A stretch of 64,000 bases of DNA from Fibrobacter sp. UWR4. GTDB taxonomy: Bacteria; Fibrobacterota; Fibrobacteria; Fibrobacterales; Fibrobacteraceae. The stretch spans positions 1 to 64,000 of the forward strand of contig NZ_QGDU01000019.1 of the NCBI RefSeq assembly GCF_003149045.1. Reading direction: 5' to 3'. The notes beneath the pieces are model-generated. The model saw nothing but the letters and a program-made list of their open reading frames with translations, had not been told where the DNA came from and made no database searches. Every line of letters starts with the position of its first letter. Position 1 is the stretch's first letter. Of this stretch, positions 18,366 to 27,678 are shown in pieces. Position numbers and translations under genes: made by a program.

Positions 18366-19385
18366 ATGAGAAAAGGTTTTACGCTCATCGAAATTATGGT
18401 GGTCATTGTCATCATGGGCATTCTTGCCGCGGTGGCAGTTCCTAAACTTTTCGGCAATGTGGCAAAGGCCAAGGTTTCTGAAATTTCAGTAGCAGCAGGC
18501 GCCTATATCAAACTGCAGGACGTATTCCTGGCAGAAAAGACCGCCCTAGGGAATTGGGCGGCCATCGGTTACAACGCTCCCGGTAACGGAAAGACAAACA
18601 ATTTCTGCTACAACCAGGGCACCATGACCGAGAATACAACCGCCGTTGAACAGCAGAGCGAATCTCTCATCGGCTGGGCAGCCTCCAACGTAGCGACCCT
18701 TAACAACTGTCAGGCTGGTGGCTGGTGGTCCCTAGTTATCAGTGTCCAGGGAAGCAATGACGCCGCATACAACCACAACGTAAGTTCCAACGAATGTTCC
18801 GCACTTGTTACTGGTTGGGGCCTAGGAACCACCATGTCCGGAAGTTGCGAAAGCACCAGCGTAAACCAGGTAGCGGCAGCCACTCCTCAAGCCACCCCCC
18901 AGCCAGCACCTCAGGAAACTCCGAAGGAAGAACCGAAGAATGAACCTGAAACTCAGCCGGAACAGGTGCAGGAAGAAGAAAAAACTGATCAGCCCGTCGA
19001 AGAAGATACTCCAGAACAGCAAAGAACAAAGTTGATGAATCTCCTTAAGGAGGCCAGTGACGCAAGAGCTGCGGCAAGAACAGCATCAAGTGAAGCAACA
19101 ATTCTTGAAACGGAAGCGGCACTTGCAGCAAGTATTGCTAACAATTGTTTGATTATAAATTGCGCAGAAAAAAAGGAAAGAGCCCAAAAACTTCGTGATC
19201 AAGCAACAGCAAAACGAACAGAAGCAAACGAACTGAAATCTACAGCCTCAGAAAAGACAGACTTGGCTAAAAAAGCTGTAACACTCGCAGGAGAAACGAC
19301 AATATCAAATCTCAAAAATGATCTCCAAAATGGCACTTATGTCTTTGGAGAAAACACAAAAGATTTCTTTGAATTTGAATTATAA
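18366..19385 (+). CDS. type IV pilin-like protein with extended tail, copy 1
   Basis: Class III-signal protein: short leader MRKG cut before F5, then FTLIEIMVVIVIMGILAAVA with the +5 Glu, the pilin N-terminal helix. Residues to about 165 form the pilin head, with cysteines. The rest (to residue 339) is unlike a pilin: a Pro/Glu/Gln-rich linker, then an Ala/Lys/Glu helical segment. The ATG at 18366 is chosen because the prepilin leader begins there; a TTG two codons upstream is possible. It is followed 23 bases later by a paralogue. I infer an adhesive or structural fibre component. Confidence 0.85.
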   Translation: MRKGFTLIEIMVVIVIMGILAAVAVPKLFGNVAKAKVSEISVAAGAYIKLQDVFLAEKTALGNWAAIGYNAPGNGKTNNFCYNQGTMTENTTAVEQQSESLIGWAASNVATLNNCQAGGWWSLVISVQGSNDAAYNHNVSSNECSALVTGWGLGTTMSGSCESTSVNQVAAATPQATPQPAPQETPKEEPKNEPETQPEQVQEEEKTDQPVEEDTPEQQRTKLMNLLKEASDARAAARTASSEATILETEAALAASIANNCLIINCAEKKERAQKLRDQATAKRTEANELKSTASEKTDLAKKAVTLAGETTISNLKNDLQNGTYVFGENTKDFFEFEL

Positions 19386-19408
19386 AGTTCACCTCATATC
19401 ATAATCCT

Positions 19409-20227
19409 ATGAACAAACACGGTTTTACACTCATCGAAATTATGGTGGTCATTGTCATCATGGGCATTCTTGCCGCAGTGGCCGTCCCTAAATTATTTGG
19501 AAACGTTGCAAAAGCTAAGGTTTCCGAAGTGCCAGTAGCAGCAGGCGCCTATATCAAACTGCAGGACGTATTCCTGGCAGAAAAGACCGCCCTAGGCAAC
19601 TGGTCCGCTATTGGTTACGTCGCACCGGGTAACGGAAAGACCAACAATTTCTGCTACAACCAGGGCACCATGACCGAGAATACAACCACTGTTGAACAGC
19701 AGGGCGAGTCCCTCATCGGCTGGGCAGCCTCCAACGCAGCAACGCTTAACGACTGTAAGGCAGGTGGCTGGTGGTCCCTGGCAATCAACGTCCAGGGAAG
19801 CAATGACGCCGCATACAACCACAACGTAAGTTCCAACGAATGTTCCGCACTTGTCAACGGTTGGGTTTTAGGAACCACCATGTCCGGAAGTTGCGAAAGC
19901 ACCAGCGTTGCTCAGAAGGAAACTACAGGCGAAAAACCTAACAGCGAAAAAAATCCTAGCGGCGAAGAAATAAAGGACCAAGGACAACAGGGTCCATCAC
20001 AAGCAGAACTTGACGCCCAAAAGCAGCAAGAAGAAGAAAAGAAGAAAGCGGAAGAAATGCAGAAACAGCAGGCCGCACAAAGCGCCGTCCAGGCAGCTAA
20101 GGAAGCATTCAACAAATGTACCGGAAATACCTGCACAAAAGAAGAAAAGGACCGTCTAAAAGAAGCCTGGGATAACGAAAAGGAAAAATGCAAGCAACTC
20201 TACGGCAACGCAGTCTGTAAGGACTAA
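19409..20227 (+). CDS. type IV pilin-like protein with extended tail, copy 2
   Basis: A 272-aa paralogue of the preceding gene. Leader MNKHG, cleavage before FTLIE, and a head of about 165 residues nearly identical to copy 1, with long identical stretches also at DNA level. The C-terminal ~100 residues differ completely: a Lys/Glu/Gln-rich charged helix containing two Cys pairs (KCTGNTCTK and KCKQLYGNAVC). Same operon as copy 1. The pattern suggests recent duplication or gene conversion of the head with an exchanged tail. Confidence 0.85.
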   Translation: MNKHGFTLIEIMVVIVIMGILAAVAVPKLFGNVAKAKVSEVPVAAGAYIKLQDVFLAEKTALGNWSAIGYVAPGNGKTNNFCYNQGTMTENTTTVEQQGESLIGWAASNAATLNDCKAGGWWSLAINVQGSNDAAYNHNVSSNECSALVNGWVLGTTMSGSCESTSVAQKETTGEKPNSEKNPSGEEIKDQGQQGPSQAELDAQKQQEEEKKKAEEMQKQQAAQSAVQAAKEAFNKCTGNTCTKEEKDRLKEAWDNEKEKCKQLYGNAVCKD

Positions 20228-20242
20228 TGCATTTCCTGTCAA

Positions 20243-20274
20243 AAAAAGGGTCCGCCATCTAGCGGACTTTTTTT
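20243..20274. terminator. bidirectional terminator
   Basis: GTCCGC (20250-20255) pairs with GCGGAC (20262-20267), flanked by an A run on the left and a T run on the right. It serves the pilin pair and the convergent oxidoreductase gene. Confidence 0.8.
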
Positions 20275-20276
20275 GT

Positions 20277-21026
20277 CTAAAACAGCTGTTCAATTTTCGT
20301 CTTGGCAAGCACTCGATTATAGATAATGCGTTTGCCCTTGACACCGTCGGTTACGTTGATGTGATCCACAGGCGGTTTCAGGATGGACGTTACCAGATGG
20401 GCGGCAACAGTTCCCGCGGCCACTGGCCTAAAGAAACTAGGGACCAACATAGTACGTTCTCCACCGAAGAATTTCTGCAGGAGTTCCTCACCCAGGCGCT
20501 TGTCATTGTGCTGCCCTAAAAGCAAGGACGGACGGACCAGGGTCAAGGATTCAAAGTTCATCATGGTAAGACCCTCTTCCAGCATTCCTTTTAGACGGTT
20601 GTAGAAGAAGGGGGAATGGGAATCCGCACCCATGGCGCTGACGCATAGGAAATGCTTAACGCCTGCCTTCTTGGCAATGGCTGCAAGCATCAGGGGAAGC
20701 CTCGTATCCACACGTTCCTGTTCCGCCTTGGATCCTGCCTGTTTTTTTGTAGTCCCCAGGCAGCACACCACGGCATCGCACCCAAGGAAACCTGCCAATA
20801 CTTTTTTATGCCCTTCACCCTCTGCTCCAAGGGTATGGAAATCCACAACCTCGAAGTTCAGCTTGGACGAACCTTCCAGAATTCCCATGGAAGCCAAGTC
20901 AGGAGCATCATCCCCTGGCATTTTCCGCACCGGGCAATAAACGCGAACCACCTGGTCCAAGCGAACCAGGAGTTTTAGAACGTTCTTACCAATTAGGCCG
21001 GTAGAACCAAGTACGGCAACTTTCAT
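20277..21026 (-). CDS. NAD(P)-binding NmrA/HTATIP2-like protein
   Basis: A 249-aa atypical short-chain dehydrogenase-like protein. The N-terminal Rossmann motif VLGSTGLIGKNVLKLL is clear. A SVSAMGAD-like patch (CVSAMGADSHSPFFYNRLKG) holds the Ser and the YxxxK-equivalent YNRLK of this family, followed by LTLVRPSLLLG. Such proteins act as NAD(P)H-dependent reductases or redox sensors; the substrate cannot be told. Monocistronic between two terminators or gene ends. Confidence 0.75.
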   Translation of the reverse strand: MKVAVLGSTGLIGKNVLKLLVRLDQVVRVYCPVRKMPGDDAPDLASMGILEGSSKLNFEVVDFHTLGAEGEGHKKVLAGFLGCDAVVCCLGTTKKQAGSKAEQERVDTRLPLMLAAIAKKAGVKHFLCVSAMGADSHSPFFYNRLKGMLEEGLTMMNFESLTLVRPSLLLGQHNDKRLGEELLQKFFGGERTMLVPSFFRPVAAGTVAAHLVTSILKPPVDHINVTDGVKGKRIIYNRVLAKTKIEQLF

Positions 21027-21051
21027 TTAGATAAACGTTATCCAGTAACAG

Positions 21052-22131
21052 TTACTTGATAATGGGGTCTGCGGCGGTATCGGCCAGGGCTTCAGCCTTG
21101 GCATCGTTGGCGTTCTGCCAACCCACATCGTAGCCACGAACCGGATACAGATTTACAGCACCAGCCTCGTTCACCACAATGGCCACACCGGACATGAAGT
21201 TCACCCAGCGGAAGCCATCAGCCTTGGAATAGGCCTTCAGGTTGATAGCTCGGTTGGATGCATACACGACCATAGGTTCAGCCAGGACATCGTGGGAGAC
21301 AAGAATGCTTACACGCTTCCAGTTGGCCATGTTATCCAGGACCACTTCCTTGATGAACTGGTTAGCACGGGAGTACAGCGGATAGAAGGAAGCATACACC
21401 AGGGCATTGGTTTCAGCATTGGGGAACTGGTAGTTATAGCAGTAGCGAGAAATCAAGGTATTCAGGTCGGTGGACTTCTTCTTGAGATCTTCGATATCGA
21501 TGGTGGCATCCTTACGGTAGAAGTAATTACCATCGATGATGTCCAAGGTATCAACTACAGGAGTATCGCCACGGCCAACGGCAATGTTTGCGGCGGTTTC
21601 GCGGGTACGCACAAAATCGGTGGAAGCGTAATAGAATGGTTCCGTACCGCCGATACGTTCACCCAGAGCCTTAGCCTGGGCAGCGCCCTTGCTGGTCAAG
21701 GGAGAAAGCTTGCCGGTACTGGTATCGCGGGCTGAATGGCGAATCACGAAGACGATCTTGCTGGTCTGGGGAACAGCCTTGTAGATGTCCGCGATATCAT
21801 AGAAGCCATCTTCATCGGAAACCACAGCAAGTGCCGGGTCCACAGTATAGAGCAGTTCATCGGGATAGGTTCCGCCCACTACAGGGACATCACTTGCAGA
21901 CGACGCAGGAACAGGATCCACGGTGGCGCTAGATGCAGGAGCCGGATCCACGGTTCCGCTAGGATCCACCGTAGCGCTGGAAGTAGGGACTGGATTAGCC
22001 TGGGAATCCGAGCTCACCACAGGAGCGGGAGACGGTGCAGCCGGGCTGGAGGAATCGTCACCGCAAGCCACCATGAAGGACATTGCAGACAAAGCAATAA
22101 TACTGGAAAAAGCTTTTTTCATCATATTCAT
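21052..22131 (-). CDS. histidine-phosphatase-fold lipoprotein
   Basis: A 359-aa lipoprotein. The signal peptide ends in a lipobox with C23 (SFMVAC). Residues 25-85 are a low-complexity linker with repeats of the type TVDPxPASSA. The domain from about 125 begins with the phosphohistidine motif VIRHSARD (R131, H132) and later has ILVSHD, the second catalytic His, so it belongs to the branch-2/phosphoglycerate-mutase-like superfamily; the substrate is unknown. The exact start among the first three Met is uncertain; AGAGGA lies just upstream. Confidence 0.8.
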   Translation of the reverse strand: MNMMKKAFSSIIALSAMSFMVACGDDSSSPAAPSPAPVVSSDSQANPVPTSSATVDPSGTVDPAPASSATVDPVPASSASDVPVVGGTYPDELLYTVDPALAVVSDEDGFYDIADIYKAVPQTSKIVFVIRHSARDTSTGKLSPLTSKGAAQAKALGERIGGTEPFYYASTDFVRTRETAANIAVGRGDTPVVDTLDIIDGNYFYRKDATIDIEDLKKKSTDLNTLISRYCYNYQFPNAETNALVYASFYPLYSRANQFIKEVVLDNMANWKRVSILVSHDVLAEPMVVYASNRAINLKAYSKADGFRWVNFMSGVAIVVNEAGAVNLYPVRGYDVGWQNANDAKAEALADTAADPIIK

Positions 22132-22330
22132 GTCCTCTAATCTAACATTTTCTGTTGTAACGACCCGTAAAATTTGCCAAACATGTAAAGGGATTATTCT
22201 TTCATTGTGATATTTTCAACAATTTTTCCTGTTGGCACCCTATTTGCGTAAGTTTTTTGCCATATTTTCAGTAAAAATTTCTAAACTTTAACCCGAAAGA
22301 AAATTTAAACCCCAACCCATAGGAAATCTT

Positions 22331-24802
22331 ATGGCAAAGACCACAAAGAAAACTGCAGCTCCGGTGCTCGGTACTGACGCAGAAGCCTTCCGCAAGGCAT
22401 TTACCGACCACATCAACCACACTCTCGCCCGTAGCATGGACACCGTAACCGACCACGAAAAGTTCCTGGCCGTAGCTTACGCTGTTCGCGACCGTCTGGT
22501 GGACCGCTGGATCAAGACTCAGGAAACTTATTACGAAAAGGACGTGAAGCGCGTCTATTACCTGTCCCTGGAATTCCTCATCGGCCGTACCCTCGGTAAC
22601 TCCGTCCTGAACCTGGATGTTGAAGGTGCAGTGACCGAAGCTCTGGACGAAGTAGGCATGACTCTCGACGAACTTCGCGAACAGGAAGTGGATGCAGGTC
22701 TCGGTAACGGTGGTCTCGGCCGCTTGGCAGCTTGCTTCCTCGACTCCATGGCTACCCTGGAACTCCCGGCAATGGGTATGGGTATCCGTTACGAATACGG
22801 TATGTTCAGCCAGAAGATCGTGAATGGCGAACAGGAAGAACAGCCGGATAACTGGCTCCGTCTCCCCAACCCGTGGGAAATCGCTCGCCCGGCAAACTCC
22901 ATCAAGGTTCCCTTCTACGGCTACGTCGTAAGCTGGACCGACGAAAAGGGCAAGCTCCGCAACCGTTGGGAAACCAAGGACTACGTCCTCGCTCTCCCCT
23001 ACGATACTCCGATTCCGGGTTACAAGAACAACACCGTGAACAACCTGCGCCTCTGGAGCGCCAAGTCCACTGACGACTTCGGCCTTTCCTACTTCAACAA
23101 CGGTGACTACATCGCCGCCGTGCAGGACATGGAACTTTCCGAAACCATTTCCAAGGTTCTGTATCCCAACGACTCTTCCATGAACGGTAAGGAACTGCGC
23201 CTGAAGCAGCAGTACTTCCTCTGCTCCGCATCCCTGCAGGACATCATCAACCGTTTCAAGAAGACTCACGGCAATGACTGGAAGGTCTTCTCCGACAAGG
23301 TCGCCATCCAGCTGAACGACACCCATCCGGCAATCTCCATCGCCGAAATGATGCGCATCCTCCTGGACGAAGAAAACCTGGAATGGGATGAAGCATGGGA
23401 AATCGTCACCAAGACTTTCGCATACACCAACCACACCTTGATGCCGGAAGCTCTGGAAAAGTGGCCTGTTAGCCTCTTCGAAAAGCTCCTCCCCCGTCAT
23501 CTCCAGATCATCTTCGAAATCAACGCTCGCTTCCTCCGTATGGTCAGCATGAAGTGGCCTGGCGACAATGCACGTCTCGGCCGCATGAGCCTCATTGAAG
23601 AAGGTGGCTGCAAGATGATCCGCATGGCATACCTCTCCATCGTAGGTTCCTACGCTGTGAACGGTGTGGCAGCGCTCCACTCCGACCTTCTGAAGACCAC
23701 CCTGTTCAAGGACTTCTACGAACTGTGGCCTGAAAAGTTCAACAACAAGACCAACGGTGTTACTCCTCGTCGCTGGGTCCGCAAGGCTAACCCGGCTATG
23801 TCCGAACTCATCAACTCCAAGATCGGCGAAAGCTGGGTCAAGGATCTGGATGATCTCCGTCAGCTGGAAAAGTTCGCCAAGGATGCCAAGTTCCAGAAGG
23901 CATTCATGGACGTGAAGAAGCAGAACAAGGAACGTCTGGCCAAGTACCTGAAGGAAACTCAGGGCGTCGAACTGGATACCAACATGTTCTTCGACGTTCA
24001 GGTCAAGCGTATTCACGAATACAAGCGCCAGCTCCTGAACATCCTCCACGCCATTCACCTGTACATCCAGATCAAGGATGGCAAGGAAATCATGCCGCGT
24101 ACCATCATGATTGGTGGTAAGTCCGCTCCTGGTTACTGGATGGCAAAGCAGATCATCCGTCTTGCTAACGCAGTTGCAGAAATCATCGACGCCGATCCTG
24201 CATGTAAGGGCAAGCTGAAGATGGTCTTCCTGGAAAACTACCGCGTTTCCTTCGCAGAAAAGATCATTCCGGCAGCAGACCTGTCCGAACAGATCTCCAC
24301 TGCAGGTACCGAAGCTTCTGGTACCGGCAACATGAAGTTCGCCCTCAACGGCGCTCTCACCATCGGTACTCTCGATGGCGCTAACGTCGAAATGAAGGAA
24401 GAAGTGGGTGACGAAAACATCTTCATCTTCGGTCTCACCGTTGAAGAAGTTACCGACCTTCTCGCCAAGGGCTACCGTCCTCGCGACTTCTACGAACAGG
24501 ATGACGATCTCCGCCGCGTGATCGACCTGATCGGTTCTGGCTTCTTCAGCCCGGATCGTCCGGACCTGTTCAAGCACATCGCCGACAAGCTCCTGACCCA
24601 CGATCCGTACATGCTCTGCGCAGACTTCCGTAGCTACGTCGACATGCAGAAGACCGTTGCTGAAGCTTACCAGGACAAGAAGCACTGGGCTGAAATGGCT
24701 ATCCTGAACGTGGCTCGCATGGGCAAGTTCAGCTCTGACCGTACCATCGACCAGTACGCTAAGGAAATCTGGAACGCTAAGGCTTGCAGCATCAAGCTGT
24801 AA
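22331..24802 (+). CDS. glgP: glycogen/maltodextrin phosphorylase
   Basis: GT35 phosphorylase releasing glucose 1-phosphate from alpha-1,4-glucan, cytoplasmic, 823 aa as usual. The pyridoxal-phosphate site is EASGTGNMKFALNGALTIG with the lysine at residue 669; other family patches are YLSLEFLIGR, GLGNGGLGRLAACFLDS and QLNDTHPAISIAE. Codon use is strongly biased (CTC, GGT, AAG), as expected of a highly expressed gene. It stands alone with its own terminator. Glycogen turnover is prominent in rumen Fibrobacter. Confidence 0.97.
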   Translation: MAKTTKKTAAPVLGTDAEAFRKAFTDHINHTLARSMDTVTDHEKFLAVAYAVRDRLVDRWIKTQETYYEKDVKRVYYLSLEFLIGRTLGNSVLNLDVEGAVTEALDEVGMTLDELREQEVDAGLGNGGLGRLAACFLDSMATLELPAMGMGIRYEYGMFSQKIVNGEQEEQPDNWLRLPNPWEIARPANSIKVPFYGYVVSWTDEKGKLRNRWETKDYVLALPYDTPIPGYKNNTVNNLRLWSAKSTDDFGLSYFNNGDYIAAVQDMELSETISKVLYPNDSSMNGKELRLKQQYFLCSASLQDIINRFKKTHGNDWKVFSDKVAIQLNDTHPAISIAEMMRILLDEENLEWDEAWEIVTKTFAYTNHTLMPEALEKWPVSLFEKLLPRHLQIIFEINARFLRMVSMKWPGDNARLGRMSLIEEGGCKMIRMAYLSIVGSYAVNGVAALHSDLLKTTLFKDFYELWPEKFNNKTNGVTPRRWVRKANPAMSELINSKIGESWVKDLDDLRQLEKFAKDAKFQKAFMDVKKQNKERLAKYLKETQGVELDTNMFFDVQVKRIHEYKRQLLNILHAIHLYIQIKDGKEIMPRTIMIGGKSAPGYWMAKQIIRLANAVAEIIDADPACKGKLKMVFLENYRVSFAEKIIPAADLSEQISTAGTEASGTGNMKFALNGALTIGTLDGANVEMKEEVGDENIFIFGLTVEEVTDLLAKGYRPRDFYEQDDDLRRVIDLIGSGFFSPDRPDLFKHIADKLLTHDPYMLCADFRSYVDMQKTVAEAYQDKKHWAEMAILNVARMGKFSSDRTIDQYAKEIWNAKACSIKL

Positions 24803-24850
24803 GAAACCGTCCGTGCTAAGGGCAGGTTAGACCTGCGTCAAGCACTCATA

Positions 24851-24888
24851 AGAGCCTGCGACAATTAAGTCGTAGGCTCTCTTTTTGT
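24851..24888 (+). terminator. glgP terminator
   Basis: AGAGCCTGCGAC (24851-24862) pairs with GTCGTAGGCTCT (24869-24880), one G-U pair, followed by CTTTTTG. Confidence 0.85.
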
Positions 24889-24977
24889 AAACTAGCGTAT
24901 ACACACAAATTATTTTTTACGTTTTTCACCCCAAAAACGAACTTTTCGTTTTATAGCGAATTAGCTATTTTTTCTAT

Positions 24978-26078
24978 ATGAAGTTGAAATACCTAAAAGA
25001 TTCCGACTACCAGGCAAACGTATTTATCCTGAGAGGTGTCGCAGCCGCAAATATCGTTTACGGCATCGCCTGGATCCTGAATCTTCTGAACGTCTACTTC
25101 ATCGACGGCAGCATCATGAACACAGGTGTCGCCATCTCCACCTTCATTTTCGCATTGATGTTCTGCACCGCCAAGGTGATGGGCATGGACAATTCCCGCA
25201 CCAAGTACGTCATGATCGCCTTCTCCGTTGCGTTCATTTCTTCCGTAAACATCATGCTGACTTACCACTCCCTTCTGGCATCCACCTTGCCGCTGATTCT
25301 TTCCGTACAGTATCGTAAGAAGAAGCTCCTGTGGTATACCTGCGGACTAGTCATGTTGGGCCAGGCGGCAACCGTCTACGGTGGGTACTATTTCGGGCTT
25401 TGCAACGCCAACTGGATTCTTTACACATCCTACTCCAGCGAAACGTTCCTGCAGATGATTTCCGAGGGCAAGTCTATTCTTGCTGATCCAGGAATTCCCC
25501 ATTGGCTTGCACAATTCCTCTATTACATCCTTCCCCAATGGATGATCTTAGGATGCTTCGTTCCCGCCCTGTCTATTCTTTCCGCCCAGATCGAAGCCCG
25601 TTCCCAGCGAGACCTTGTAAAGCACCGCCAGGAAAGCCTGGATTACATGACAGGTCTAGGCAACAGAACCCTCTACAACAACATGCTGAAGGATTATTTC
25701 CCCTTCGTAAAGCAGATGGCGGTCATCATGTGGGACATCCGAAACCTGCGCAAGATTTCCGAAGAAGAAGGTCCCGAAGCTGGCGACGCCCTGGTCGCCA
25801 TGATGGCAGATTCCATCAAGCCATTCCGAAGCGAACGCGTCCGTCCCTTCCGCATAGCCGGGAACAAGTTCGCCATGCTTCTGAAGGGTTACAACCTGGA
25901 CAACTGTACAAGAATTATCGATCAGTGGCGTCAGAATGTGGAAAAACTTAATAACACCTCCAAAGTCAAGCTCTGCGCCGCTATTGGCTACGCACAATCC
26001 AGTGGAGCGGACTGTGACCTTGCAGTCGCCCAAGCGGAAAAAATGCTCCAGGATTACAAATCCGTATCGGACCACTAG
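24978..26078 (+). CDS. membrane protein with degenerate GGDEF domain, paralogue 1
   Basis: A 366-aa protein with five or six hydrophobic segments in residues 15-205, then a short helix and a GGDEF-like domain opening with DYMTGLGNRTLYNNML. The catalytic signature is lost: the loop reads IAGNKFAML. It cannot be expected to make cyclic-di-GMP; a sensory or effector role is possible. A full-length paralogue lies at 29603-30715 with a less decayed loop (AGDEF). Ends in a shared terminator. Confidence 0.8.
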   Translation: MKLKYLKDSDYQANVFILRGVAAANIVYGIAWILNLLNVYFIDGSIMNTGVAISTFIFALMFCTAKVMGMDNSRTKYVMIAFSVAFISSVNIMLTYHSLLASTLPLILSVQYRKKKLLWYTCGLVMLGQAATVYGGYYFGLCNANWILYTSYSSETFLQMISEGKSILADPGIPHWLAQFLYYILPQWMILGCFVPALSILSAQIEARSQRDLVKHRQESLDYMTGLGNRTLYNNMLKDYFPFVKQMAVIMWDIRNLRKISEEEGPEAGDALVAMMADSIKPFRSERVRPFRIAGNKFAMLLKGYNLDNCTRIIDQWRQNVEKLNNTSKVKLCAAIGYAQSSGADCDLAVAQAEKMLQDYKSVSDH

Positions 26079-26100
26079 TATTTTTAAAGAACTTCAAAAC

Positions 26101-26133
26101 AAAAAGATGACGATTTAAAATCGTCATCTTTTT
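26101..26133. terminator. bidirectional terminator
   Basis: Perfect arms AAAAAGATGACGATTT (26101-26116) and AAATCGTCATCTTTTT (26118-26133) between convergent genes give a stem flanked by A and T on both strands. Confidence 0.85.
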
Positions 26134-26154
26134 TCGTTTCATCAGACGCAATGA

Positions 26155-27678
26155 TTATTCGTCCTTGGCAGCATCCTGGACGCAACGCACTGAAATTGCA
26201 GACGAATGCAAGGCATTATCCATCCAGGTGGAATCTGCATCATTTAGGCCTATTACGAAAGAAGCATTCAGCACTCTACCCAAGGAGTCCGTAATATCAT
26301 CGGATGTACGGAAGAATGCGGTATGGCCTTCACCACCATAACGGTAGACGCCTGCTGGCATGGCGGAGAAACCAAATTCATCCTTGTCACCCGCCACGCC
26401 TGGATATTTATTCACGTTCCACGCACCGCGGGCACGAAGCTTGGATGCAGCAACCTTTTCACCGCCAACGGCATCAATCAGGACATACCATTCTTCACGG
26501 CTGGGAACATGCCACCCGTCAGGACAAGAAACATACTTGTAATAATAGTAGGCGCCATAAAGGTCGCAATACTTCGGATCATCATCATAGCAGATTCGGC
26601 TAGACGCTCCATCCGTGGAGACAAAACGAAGGTTTTCGGCAAACCAGGTCTGTTCCCCGATGGTCGTCGTGCGGTAAGTATAGCCATCGCGTTCATCCGT
26701 AAAGGATCCGTACTTTATCTCGGGATTGGCAAAGGTAATCTTCCAAGCACCATCCGTACAGACAAAGCGGGCATTGCGGCGACCGCTAAGTTCGTTTTCG
26801 TTGACAGCAATTTTACCTTCAGTCTTCTCGGAACATTCCCCAAGACTGTATATCATCTCCACAAAGCTGCTGATGTACTTCTCAAATCCAGGAACTTCCA
26901 TTCCGGACAATTTTTCAACATTCTTGCGGACCTGGGCCTGATCCAGATACACGGAAACGAAATCTGCCATCTGGGCTTCCTTCTCGTGATTTTCTATGAC
27001 TCCATCCTCGATGTCCGAAGAGAAATCAGCCAGCAGTTCAGCAAAATCCGCATCGCTATTTCCCACCAAGGTAAGGGCGGATATAGCAAGTAACATGGCA
27101 TCCTTTTCTGAAGGTCCAAAAATATCCAGGTTTTCAAACTCCACGTTTTCATCGCCGAAGAAGAATGAATTGGCCAGTTCCTTCTGGGCCTTCTTCTTTG
27201 CATCCGAAACGCTCATCTTCTCGTTGGCCACCAGGTAGACAACACGGTCGTATTCCAGCTGGGTCATCATGTTGATGTTCACCTGGTCGCGTTCAGACAA
27301 GTCCTCGATCGCATTGAGAGAAATCTGGCTATTAGACTTCATTCCAGTAACTTCGTTGTAGAAATACCCGGTACATTCCAGGATTGCATACTGGGAAGCT
27401 AGAGATACATTGCTCAGCTTGAAAGCGCCATTCTTATCGGTCCTTCCGAAGAAAGCCTTACCTGTCTGTGCAAGACTTTCACCTTCCAGCTCGTAGACAA
27501 TCACCTTGGATCCAGTAACGAAAGGCCCCTTCTGGGCTACACCGGAAATGGAAGTTTTTGAAATTGCATTGCCACCCTCGGTAGCACCACCTGCTGTACA
27601 ATCCTTATCGGAACAGCCAGCCAATAGGGCAGCAGCAATAGCGGACAGCACCAAGCCTCTACATACCCTATTTTTCAT
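26155..27678 (-). CDS. FISUMP-domain lipoprotein
   Basis: A 507-aa surface lipoprotein. Lipobox LLAGC with C22; residues 45-125 contain a carboxypeptidase-regulatory-like beta domain (SGVAQKGPFVTGSKVIVYEL); a helical middle follows. The C-terminal ~170 residues are the Fibrobacter major paralogous domain (GYTYRTTTIGEQTWFAENLR, CPDGWHVPSREEW, GFSAMPAGVYRYGG). The FISUMP function is not established; a role at the cell surface is likely. The ATG overlaps the upstream TIGR02147 gene by 11 bases, so both are made from one transcript. Confidence 0.9.
   Translation of the reverse strand: MKNRVCRGLVLSAIAAALLAGCSDKDCTAGGATEGGNAISKTSISGVAQKGPFVTGSKVIVYELEGESLAQTGKAFFGRTDKNGAFKLSNVSLASQYAILECTGYFYNEVTGMKSNSQISLNAIEDLSERDQVNINMMTQLEYDRVVYLVANEKMSVSDAKKKAQKELANSFFFGDENVEFENLDIFGPSEKDAMLLAISALTLVGNSDADFAELLADFSSDIEDGVIENHEKEAQMADFVSVYLDQAQVRKNVEKLSGMEVPGFEKYISSFVEMIYSLGECSEKTEGKIAVNENELSGRRNARFVCTDGAWKITFANPEIKYGSFTDERDGYTYRTTTIGEQTWFAENLRFVSTDGASSRICYDDDPKYCDLYGAYYYYKYVSCPDGWHVPSREEWYVLIDAVGGEKVAASKLRARGAWNVNKYPGVAGDKDEFGFSAMPAGVYRYGGEGHTAFFRTSDDITDSLGRVLNASFVIGLNDADSTWMDNALHSSAISVRCVQDAAKDE

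Noticed and set aside
22268-24685. An 805-codon open frame antisense to glgP
   Set aside because: The plus strand encodes a full-length phosphorylase with its PLP lysine; the antisense product has no recognisable domain and arises from codon bias.
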